From: Deltaproteobacteria bacterium
Lineage (GTDB): Bacteria; Myxococcota_A; UBA796; GCA-2862545
NCBI GenBank assembly: GCA_006226595.1
Contig: SBGP01000103.1
Location: 90,451 to 154,450, forward strand
Direction of reading: 5' to 3'
Length of the DNA stretch: 64,000 bases
The first letter of the stretch is position 1, and each line of letters starts with the position of its first letter. The position numbers and the translations under genes were made by a program. Shown here one piece after another: positions 49,779 to 57,125 of the stretch. The notes below the pieces were generated by a model. The model did not search any database. It was not told where the DNA came from and saw only the letters and a list, made by a program, of their open reading frames with translations.

Positions 49779-49953
49779 GGGTGCCTCCTGGCATGTCCCG
49801 CGGGCGTATCGCGGAGACCGGTACCTCGCGAGCAACAAGCCGAAACAGCGGTGGGGGCCGTTCGCGAGGCGGCGCGAGGGGCTGCAGGCGCAGCGCAATG
49901 GCGGGACAAACGGCGCTTCGGCACGGTCCTGGCTCGACGGTGAGGCGCCTCGG

Positions 49954-49966
49954 TACACTGTGCGCA
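49954..49966 (+). promoter_or_regulatory. Possible -10 box of a leaderless transcript
   Basis: TACACT at 49954-49959 is followed by seven bases and then the ATG at 49966, where transcription would be expected to begin. No ribosome-binding site precedes this ATG. I found no good -35 box, so this is only a suggestion. Confidence 0.3.
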
Positions 49967-51120
49967 TGAGTGACCCGTCTCGGCTGCGCATCCCCCTCGC
50001 CACGTTCAAGCGCGTGTTCGACACCGACCCCGCACGGGAGGTGGTGACGCTGCCCGAGCTGATCGCCACGCTGACCCGCTTCGAGCTCAAGCCCGAGGTT
50101 CAGCGGCGCATCGAGCGCGAGCTGGAGCGCGCCGAGGTCGCCTGGCGCCAGGTTCGTGCTGGCGAGCACGCGAGCGGTCGCTACGCCCGACGTCTCGGCG
50201 AAGCGCGGGAGGCGGCGCTGATCGCGGGCGGTGACCCGGTCGAGGCGGTCGACGTCGCGTGGCACGAGCTGAAGAAGGACACGACCAAGCGCGTGAAGCA
50301 GGACATCCGCCTGTGGTCGCCGGCGCTGTTCAAGGCCGGCGGGCGCCGGCAGCAGGAAGACGTCACCCACGTCTCGTGCCTGGTCATGGACCACGACGAT
50401 GGCACGCCCATCGACGTCGTTCGCGAGGTCTGGGCGCCGTGGTTCCACATCGTGCACACGACCTGGTCCCATCGCCCCGAGTTCCCGCGGTTTCGAGTGA
50501 TCGTTCCGCTTGCCCAGGCCGTCGAGGCCGAGCGTTGGGAGGCGGTGTACGCGTGGGCCATCGACCGATCCGAGGGGGTGGTCGATCCGACGGGCAAGGG
50601 CCGGGCGTCGACCTTCGCGATGCCGGTGGTGCCCAGCGCCACACACCCGCGGGAGGCCTATTCCCATGCCGGGGCCCTGCTCGATCCGGTCGCCGAGGGC
50701 GTTCTCGACGCGAACCAGCCGCCAGACGATGCGACCCTCGCTGCCATCGTCCGCCCGTCGCCGAGCTTCACCGGAGATCCCGAGCGCCAGTACATCGACG
50801 CGGGCGTGGGGAGCGTGGGCGACGACGACCCTTTCGACGACCAGGCGCTGTGGGACGCCGTTGCCGGAGGGACCGCGGAGGTGACGTCGGCCTCACCGCC
50901 GGCCAACCCACCGACTCGCTCGGCCTCTGGCGCAGCTCCGCTGATCGACCGTCTCGAGGCGTGGATGGAGCAGGTCGCGCCGGCGGCACTCGCCGTGGAT
51001 GCACTGGAGCGTCTCGAGGGTTTGCGGGACCGAGGGACCCTCACTGACGAGGAGTTCGAGGACGCAAAAGCGGCGATTCTCGCGGATCTCCGTGTGCACA
51101 CCCCACCCTGGGTGGGATAG
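49966..51120 (+). CDS. Protein with a possible primase/replication-type fold and a C-terminal SHOCT domain
   Basis: The 384-residue protein begins without a signal peptide. Residues about 125-235 (VSCLVMDHDDGTPIDVVREV, HIVHTTWSHRPEFPRFRVIV, ...GKGRASTFAMPVVPS) resemble the archaeo-eukaryotic-primase-like modules found in mobile-element replication proteins: acidic MDHDD, then a conserved His/Ser/Arg block. The C-terminal 35 residues (LERLEGLRDRGTLTDEEFED and AKAAILADL) are a SHOCT helix pair, common in oligomerising proteins. No mobile-element neighbours are visible. The primase assignment is by eye and uncertain. Confidence 0.6.
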   Translation: MSDPSRLRIPLATFKRVFDTDPAREVVTLPELIATLTRFELKPEVQRRIERELERAEVAWRQVRAGEHASGRYARRLGEAREAALIAGGDPVEAVDVAWHELKKDTTKRVKQDIRLWSPALFKAGGRRQQEDVTHVSCLVMDHDDGTPIDVVREVWAPWFHIVHTTWSHRPEFPRFRVIVPLAQAVEAERWEAVYAWAIDRSEGVVDPTGKGRASTFAMPVVPSATHPREAYSHAGALLDPVAEGVLDANQPPDDATLAAIVRPSPSFTGDPERQYIDAGVGSVGDDDPFDDQALWDAVAGGTAEVTSASPPANPPTRSASGAAPLIDRLEAWMEQVAPAALAVDALERLEGLRDRGTLTDEEFEDAKAAILADLRVHTPPWVG

Positions 51121-51156
51121 GAACCGGCAACGCCCTCTCCTCTGGCGGTTTTCGAT

Positions 51157-51741
51157 ATGCGCAATCTCTGTCTCTTCGCTCTTCTCCTCGCTGCGCCGGC
51201 CCTCGCGGGCGACGCCCTCGCCGAGGAGTCCCCGGCGGCCGAAGAAGCCCCGCCGATCACCGAGAAGGTGGCCACCTACCGCCAGCTCGCCTGGGAGCTG
51301 CACGCGCTCGCCAAGCGCGACGCATGGACCGGCGTGGAGCGGATCTACGTCCAGATGGTCGACCTCGATCTGCCCATGGAAGCCGAGGAACACATCCTCG
51401 GCGCCACCGCGGCGCAGGGCATCGGCGATGTCGCGGCGACCCTGGCGCGACTGCGCGCGGCGCATGCCCTCAAGGAGGACCGCGCCGTCATCGAGTGGAT
51501 GTACCGGCTCGATACCGGCTTCGGCGAGGTGTCGATCGTCGACGAGCGCCGCAAGAAGCCAAAGCTCGAGGCGGCCAAGCCCTTCTTCATGCCGGACGCC
51601 AACAAGGCGGTTCAGTTCGCGGCGGGCAAGAGCGCCGAGGGCCGCTTCGACGGGCTGCTGCCGGTCGGCGAGTACAAGTACGGCAAGGAGACCTTCACCG
51701 TCGAGCCCGGCGAGCGGGTCGAGCTCGCCTACGAGAAGTGA
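51157..51741 (+). CDS. Secreted protein of unknown function
   Basis: The 194-residue product has a signal peptide (MRNLCLFALLLAAPALAGDA, cleavage near 18-22) and a helical region followed by a small strand-rich end (FDGLLPVGEYKYGKETFTVE) that resembles a PEGA-like or similar beta module. No family is recognised. It is 36 bases after the SHOCT protein gene on the same strand. Confidence 0.6.
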   Translation: MRNLCLFALLLAAPALAGDALAEESPAAEEAPPITEKVATYRQLAWELHALAKRDAWTGVERIYVQMVDLDLPMEAEEHILGATAAQGIGDVAATLARLRAAHALKEDRAVIEWMYRLDTGFGEVSIVDERRKKPKLEAAKPFFMPDANKAVQFAAGKSAEGRFDGLLPVGEYKYGKETFTVEPGERVELAYEK

Positions 51742-51800
51742 GGGGCCTCGCTCTCACGCGTGGCTGAGGGGCCGTGGTCCCAGGAGCCCACCGGGCATGA

Positions 51801-52739
51801 TCAGCCCGCGTCGAAGCCCACGCGACGCAGTCCCTTCTTGGTCCGCGACCAGTCCTTCTCGACCTTCACGAACAGCTCGAGGTACACGCGGCAGCCAAGC
51901 AGCTCCTGAAGCTCCTTGCGGGCCATGGTGCCGATGCGGCGCAGCATCTCGCCCTTCTTGCCGATCACGATGCCCTTCTGGCTCGGGCGCTCGACGAAGA
52001 TCTTCGCGTAGATCTTGGTGAGGTTCTCGGTCTCCCGGGCCGACTCGTCGAACTGCTCGATCTCGACGAAGCTCGCGTACGGGATCTCCTGCTCCGTGAG
52101 GTGGAACAGCTTCTCGCGGATGACCTCGGCAACCAGAAAGCGCTCGGAGACCTGCGCCCACTCGTCCTCGGGGAACATGGGCGGGTGCTCGGGAAGGCGG
52201 CTTGCGATCTCGTCGAGCACGACGTCGACGCCGTCGCCGGTCAGGGCGGAGATCGGGATGGCCGCGAGCAGGTCGACCGCCTCGCTGATGGCGGCGATGA
52301 CCGGCAGCACGAGTGGCTTGGGCACCACGTCCATCTTGTTCGCGACGAACACGACCTTGCGTCCGGCGAGCTGCTCGGCGATGTGCGCGGCCGCCGGGTC
52401 GAGCACGTCCTTGCCCTGCTCCACACGCCGGGCGAGGAGCGTCATGTCCTCGACCCAGAGCACCACGTCGACCTCATCGAGTGCCGACATCGCGGCATCG
52501 ACCATGGCCTTGTTGAGCTCGGTGAAGGCGTCGTGGATGCCAGGGGTGTCGACGAGGATGACCTGCATGCGCTCGTCGGTGTGGATGCCGGCGATGCGGT
52601 TGCGCGTCGTCTGCGGCTTGGCACTCGTGATCGCCAGCTTGCTGCCGAGCACCGCGTTGAGCAGCGTCGACTTGCCAGCGTTGGGGCGCCCGATCAGGGC
52701 GACGTACCCGCACTTGAAGGGGGCGGTTTCCTCGTTCAC
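51801..52739 (-). CDS. era: GTPase Era
   Basis: The 312-residue protein has the G1 loop GRPNAGKSTLLNAVLGSKLA, DTPG (G3), NKMD (G4), and a C-terminal KH domain with FVERPSQKGIVIGKKGEMLR. Era assists maturation of the small ribosomal subunit through 16S rRNA binding. It overlaps the radical-SAM-like gene upstream by four bases; the order mnmA-rnc-radicalSAM-era on one strand is a ribosome/RNA-maturation cluster. Confidence 0.97.
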   Translation of the reverse strand: MNEETAPFKCGYVALIGRPNAGKSTLLNAVLGSKLAITSAKPQTTRNRIAGIHTDERMQVILVDTPGIHDAFTELNKAMVDAAMSALDEVDVVLWVEDMTLLARRVEQGKDVLDPAAAHIAEQLAGRKVVFVANKMDVVPKPLVLPVIAAISEAVDLLAAIPISALTGDGVDVVLDEIASRLPEHPPMFPEDEWAQVSERFLVAEVIREKLFHLTEQEIPYASFVEIEQFDESARETENLTKIYAKIFVERPSQKGIVIGKKGEMLRRIGTMARKELQELLGCRVYLELFVKVEKDWSRTKKGLRRVGFDAG

Positions 52740-53692
52740 ACCTGCTCCAGGGCTTCGACACGGAACGAGCCGCGCGAAAGTGTGGGGTCACGTACGATCT
52801 GTAGCTCGGCGAGCCCATGAACGGCACGCAGCTCTCGGATGTGGGCATTGAGCGGCCCACGCGCACGGGTCTCGTCTTCGGGTGCGCAGCGAATCGCCAC
52901 GCGTGCCGGCAGCGCCTGGCTGGCCAGTAGCTCGTGTAGCGTCGTCAGTGTGCGTGCGGCTTCGACGAGCTGACGCAGCGAGGGGTGTCGTGGGCCGGCA
53001 ACGGCCTTGCCGAGCCCGTCGGGCTCGGGCTGTTGACCGATGCGCAGGACGACGACGCCGGCTTCTTCGAGGATGTCCGCCATCTCGCGGCAGACCGCCA
53101 CGGCCTCCTCGACGGACAGCGGGCGGTACAGCTGACGCATGTGCAGCTCGCGCAGCCCACTTCCTTCGAACACGAGGATGGGGTGCAGGCGCGCCGTATC
53201 CACGAGGCGGGCGGCACGGTGGGCGTCCTCCACGCAGGTCTCGGGGCTCGACCCGAGCAGACCTGGCGCCAGCGCGATGCCGACCTCGAAGCCCAGCTCG
53301 GCGAGGCCCTCGCAGATCTCCTCGACCAGCGCGCCGCGGTAGTTGCGGCCCGCGCGGCGGAGGATGCGGTCGTCGAAGGACAGCGCGTCGAGCTCGACGC
53401 GGGTCACGCCGGCGCGACGCAGGCGCTGCGCCTCCTCGCGGTCGAGGAGGTCGGGGCGCACGCGCACGTGCGCCGGGAGCCCGGAGGCTGCGAGCTCGTC
53501 GTCCGTGGGCGGGCGACCGCCGTAGAAGCCGGCGACCATGGGTCGACCCTGGGCCTTGTCCTCGCGAAAGCGCTCGACGAGCGCGGCGATGTACGCACCC
53601 GATGGCGCCGGAGGCGGCGGCGCACACACGGCGCAGCGTGGCGGCTCGGGACAGCAGCCGAGCGGGAAGGGGACGACGACGGGGCGGCTCAC
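52736..53692 (-). CDS. Elp3/radical-SAM-like protein with altered cysteine motif
   Basis: The 318-residue protein begins PFPLGCCPEPPRCAVC where radical SAM proteins of the type encoded beside rnc in many bacteria have GCPxxCxFC. It continues with MVAGFYGGRPPTDDELAASG, VRVRPDLLDREEAQRLRRAG and VTRVELDALSFDDRILRRAG, the expected barrel order. The cysteines are spaced CX5CX2C (Cys14, 20, 23; Cys13 also present) rather than CX3CX2C. Whether an iron-sulfur cluster still forms is open. It overlaps rnc and era by four bases each. Confidence 0.72.
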   Translation of the reverse strand: MSRPVVVPFPLGCCPEPPRCAVCAPPPPAPSGAYIAALVERFREDKAQGRPMVAGFYGGRPPTDDELAASGLPAHVRVRPDLLDREEAQRLRRAGVTRVELDALSFDDRILRRAGRNYRGALVEEICEGLAELGFEVGIALAPGLLGSSPETCVEDAHRAARLVDTARLHPILVFEGSGLRELHMRQLYRPLSVEEAVAVCREMADILEEAGVVVLRIGQQPEPDGLGKAVAGPRHPSLRQLVEAARTLTTLHELLASQALPARVAIRCAPEDETRARGPLNAHIRELRAVHGLAELQIVRDPTLSRGSFRVEALEQV

Positions 53693-54408
53693 GCGTCCTC
53701 TTCGAGGAGGAGGGCGAGCGCATCCTCTGCCGCCTGGACCTGGGCGCGCTGCTTGGTCGAGCCACGGCCGGTGGCGAGCACGCGGTCCTCGAGGCGAACC
53801 TCGACGAAGAACTCGAGATCGTGGTCGGCGCCCTCGGCCGCGACGTCCACGTACTCAGGGGTCACGCCGGCAAAGCGCTCCTGGGTGAGTTCCTGGAGCG
53901 CGCTCTTCGGGTGCTCGATGGCGAGCCGTCCGCGACGGGCGTAGCGCTCGGCGAGCTGCTCGATGGCCGCGTTCATCCACTGGGCCGCGAGGGCGCGGAC
54001 CGCCTCGAAGCCGCGGTCCTGCTGCACCGCGCCGGCGATGGCCTCGACGGCGTCCTCGAGGATGCGATCGCGCGAGCGGCGCCACTGCTTGCGCTCGCCC
54101 TTGCCGAGGAGGATGCAGGTCTCGAGGTCGAGGCTCTCCGCGATGCGCACCAGCGAGCTCGAGTTCACGAGCCGGTTGCGGATCTTCGACATGTCGCCTT
54201 CGCTGATGCCGGGGAAACGCTCGAAGATCAGTAGGCTGGTCGCCGCGTTGAGCACGGAGTCGCCGACCCACTCGAACCGCTCCATGTGCGACTCGGTGTC
54301 GTTCTCGACCGCGTAGGACTTGTGGGTGATCGCGCCGAGCAACAGCTCGGGATCCACGAACTGCTCGCCGAGGCGCTCCTCGAGCACGCGGACGGGGTCG
54401 TGCTTCAC
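53689..54408 (-). CDS. rnc: Ribonuclease III
   Basis: The 239-residue protein has the RNase III signature ERFEWVGDSVLNAATSLLIF (Glu46 and Asp50 as metal ligands), ILEDAVEAIAGAVQQD with the second acidic pair, and a C-terminal double-stranded-RNA-binding domain (PKSALQELTQERFAGVTPEY, GRGSTKQRAQVQAAEDAL). It cleaves rRNA precursors and other structured RNA. GTG at 54408 overlaps the mnmA stop by four bases and is preceded by GGGAGG. Confidence 0.95.
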   Translation of the reverse strand: MKHDPVRVLEERLGEQFVDPELLLGAITHKSYAVENDTESHMERFEWVGDSVLNAATSLLIFERFPGISEGDMSKIRNRLVNSSSLVRIAESLDLETCILLGKGERKQWRRSRDRILEDAVEAIAGAVQQDRGFEAVRALAAQWMNAAIEQLAERYARRGRLAIEHPKSALQELTQERFAGVTPEYVDVAAEGADHDLEFFVEVRLEDRVLATGRGSTKQRAQVQAAEDALALLLEEDA

Positions 54409-55493
54409 ACCGCCTCCCGCGCGACCGGGATGCTGCGCCGGATCCAGGCGCCGCCGAGCACGCGGTCGCCCTCGTAGAACACGGCGGCCTGTCCGGGTGC
54501 GACGGCGCGGGCGCTGTCGAGGAAGTCGACGGTCAGAGGCTCTCCGGGCTCGGAGGCGCGGACGCGGCAGGGCACGAGGCCTCCGCGATGCCGCAGGCGC
54601 ACGTGCACGGTCTGGTCGGGCGTCGGGCGGTCGAACCAGTTGCCCGCGTCCGCGACGAGGCCCGCGTGTTCGAGCTCCTCGCCGAAGCCGATCACGACAC
54701 GCCGGGTCTCCGGCTCGATGCGGGTGACGTAGGCCGGGCGGCCGAGGGCGACGCCGAGTCCACGGCGCTGGCCGATGGTGTAGCGGAAGTAGCCATCGTG
54801 GTGGCCGAGCACGCGCCCGAGCGCATCGACGATTTCTCCGCTGCCATCGGCCTCGGGACGGTGCTCCTTCACGAAGCGCGCGTGGTCGTCGTCGGGGATG
54901 AAGCAGATCTCCTGCGACTCGGGCTTGCTCGCGGTGACCAGCCCGAGGGCTTCGGCCTTCACGCGAACCTCGGCCTTGGTCATGCCACCGAGCGGAAACA
55001 GCGTGCGCTCGAGCGCGCTCTGCCGCATCGGGAACAGGAAGTAGGACTGGTCCTTGTCCGGGTCGACGGCCATGCGCAGGCAGGCGCCAGCGTCGGTGTG
55101 CCCGATTTGCGCGTAGTGACCCGTCGCGAGGTGGGTCGCCCCGAGGGCCAGCGCGCGGCCCATGAGGACGCGGAACTTGAGCACGCCGTTGCACTGGATG
55201 CAGGGATTCGGCGTGGCGCCCGCGAGGTAGGTGTCGGCGAGGTCGTCCATGACCGCCTTGCGGAACGCCTCCTGGAGGTCGAGCACGTAGAAGGGGATGT
55301 CGAGCTCGGCGGCGACGCGGCGGGCGTCGAGCGCGTCATCGAGGCCACAGCAGTGCCCGGGCGCCGCCGACGCGGGACCCGCGTCGTGGAGCTTCATGTG
55401 GACGCCGATCACCTCGTGACCCTGCTCCTTGAGCAGCGCCGCGGCGACCGAGCTGTCCACTCCTCCGGACATGGCGATGACGACGGTGGCCAG
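54405..55493 (-). CDS. mnmA: tRNA-specific 2-thiouridylase MnmA, probably starting at CTG
   Basis: The protein has the PP-loop AMSGGVDSSVAALLKEQG, ATPNPCIQCNGVLKFRVLM and ESQEICFIPDDDH with the two catalytic cysteines, and a C-terminal RNA-binding half. It thiolates U34 of certain tRNAs. The first ATG (55472) falls inside the first beta strand, where family members have several residues before SGG. A CTG at 55493 lies four bases after an AGGAGG and adds TVVI before AMSGG, restoring the strand, giving 362 residues. If the CTG is not used the product would be 355 residues without that strand. Confidence 0.93.
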   Translation of the reverse strand: MATVVIAMSGGVDSSVAAALLKEQGHEVIGVHMKLHDAGPASAAPGHCCGLDDALDARRVAAELDIPFYVLDLQEAFRKAVMDDLADTYLAGATPNPCIQCNGVLKFRVLMGRALALGATHLATGHYAQIGHTDAGACLRMAVDPDKDQSYFLFPMRQSALERTLFPLGGMTKAEVRVKAEALGLVTASKPESQEICFIPDDDHARFVKEHRPEADGSGEIVDALGRVLGHHDGYFRYTIGQRRGLGVALGRPAYVTRIEPETRRVVIGFGEELEHAGLVADAGNWFDRPTPDQTVHVRLRHRGGLVPCRVRASEPGEPLTVDFLDSARAVAPGQAAVFYEGDRVLGGAWIRRSIPVAREAV

Positions 55494-55563
55494 ATTTCCT
55501 CCTGTTCGCCGGCCCCTTTATCCCGACCTGGCCCGCGCGTGCGAGCCCGGGGCCGGTGTGCGG

Positions 55564-57024
55564 TCAGGGGGCGGCGGGCAGCCACAGGGTGAAGCGGCTG
55601 CCTTTGCCGGGCTCGCTGTCGAGCTCGACCTTGCCGCGGTGGGCCTGTACGACCGCGCGCACGATGGACAAGCCCAGGCCCGAGCCCTCCACGGGTCGGT
55701 TGAGCAGCGTGTCCGCCTGGTAGAACTTCTCGAAGATGCGCCGGCGGTCGCGAGGCGCGATGCCCGGGCCGTTGTCCTGCACCGACAGGCCCACGCGCCC
55801 GCGCTGTTCGGTGGCGGCGACCCGGATGCGCCGCGGCTCCGGCGTGTACTTGACCGCGTTGCTGATCAAGTTGAGCAGAGCCTCGACGATGGCGTCGCGA
55901 TCGACGAGCATCGGCGGCAGGTCCTCGGGCAGGTCCACGTCGATCTGGTCGGTGGCATCGGCCTCGTGGAGGCGCTGGCTGCGGAATGCCGCGAGCGCCT
56001 CGGAGACGATGTCCTCGGCGTCGACCGACTCGACTTCGTACACGCGTCGGCCGGCCTCCATGCGTGCCCACGACAGGACGCGCTCGATCTGGCGCGACAG
56101 GCGGTCGGTCTCGGACGCGAGCAGGTCCAGGCACTCCTCGACTCGCTCCGGATCTCCCTGGAGTCGGCCGGAACGGAGGGTCTCGACGAACATCGAGATC
56201 GACGTCAGCGGGGTCTTGAGCTCGTGGGACACGTTGCTCACGAAGTCGGTCTGCAGGCGAGACAAGCGGATCTCGCGAACGACCGCGCGCATGGTGATGA
56301 ACGTACCCGCCAGCACCGTGAACACGAGCGCGACGAGACCCATGCCGGCGAGGCTCGAGGTCTTCGAGAAGGCCGAGTCCTGGGGGTCGTCGGGACCAAT
56401 GGACAGGTGGTACGCATCGAGGGGCGCCTCGAGCGGGAGCACCGGGCGATAGCTGTGCCAGCGGTCGAAGGTCTCCATCGGCGACAGCGCGTCCGAGACC
56501 TCGATGACGACCGGGGCCGAGCGTGGCCAGCGCGCGGCGGTCTCGGTCTCGATGAGTTGGGCGATGGGCGCCACGTCGGGTGTCCACGCCACAAAGCGCT
56601 CGCCGACCCGGGAAACCTCCCACGGGGCACCCTTCCGGCTGCGGGTCCAGATCGGGATCTCGTTCGACGGCATTGCGTCGAGCTCCATGGGCGCCGGCGA
56701 CTCCATGGACCACACGTGCACGGCGGTCGCGCCAGGCACGCTGAGGGCGCACGGGAGCGCGCACGCGCGGGCCGCGAGGTGCACCTCGTCCGAGGTGCGG
56801 TCGAGCGAACTCTGGACCCGCGCGAGTGCCCACTCGACGCGCTCCATGCGCTCGATGCGCACGCGCTCGCCCATGGCGTGGCGTTCGTTTCGAATCGCCA
56901 CCACGCCGTACAGCGCGAGCAAGGCGGTGGGAACGACGACCGTGCCGACGACCAACCACAGCAGGCGCTGGAAGGCGTATGCGTCTCCGATGCCGCGAAT
57001 CGCCAGGCTTCCTCCCGTGGACAC
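55564..57024 (-). CDS. Membrane sensor histidine kinase
   Basis: The 486-residue protein has membrane segments at about 20-44 and 225-248 enclosing a periplasmic domain of some 180 residues, then a dimerisation/phosphoacceptor helix with VSNVSHELKTPLTSISMFVE, an N-box (LLNLISNAVKYTP) and G-boxes (VQDNGPGIAP, GSGLGLSIVRAVVQAHRG). It senses an unknown external signal and phosphorylates a response regulator that is not adjacent in this window. The start is a GTG at 57024; a slightly later start is possible. Confidence 0.9.
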   Translation of the reverse strand: MSTGGSLAIRGIGDAYAFQRLLWLVVGTVVVPTALLALYGVVAIRNERHAMGERVRIERMERVEWALARVQSSLDRTSDEVHLAARACALPCALSVPGATAVHVWSMESPAPMELDAMPSNEIPIWTRSRKGAPWEVSRVGERFVAWTPDVAPIAQLIETETAARWPRSAPVVIEVSDALSPMETFDRWHSYRPVLPLEAPLDAYHLSIGPDDPQDSAFSKTSSLAGMGLVALVFTVLAGTFITMRAVVREIRLSRLQTDFVSNVSHELKTPLTSISMFVETLRSGRLQGDPERVEECLDLLASETDRLSRQIERVLSWARMEAGRRVYEVESVDAEDIVSEALAAFRSQRLHEADATDQIDVDLPEDLPPMLVDRDAIVEALLNLISNAVKYTPEPRRIRVAATEQRGRVGLSVQDNGPGIAPRDRRRIFEKFYQADTLLNRPVEGSGLGLSIVRAVVQAHRGKVELDSEPGKGSRFTLWLPAAP

Positions 57025-57125
57025 GCCGATGCGAGCGAGCTAATCAGCGCCTTCTAACGCTCGGAAGGCGCGCCGGCCCACTCCCTCACGCGAGGCTGGC
57101 CCCTGAAGGCAAGGGGAGGACCCCG

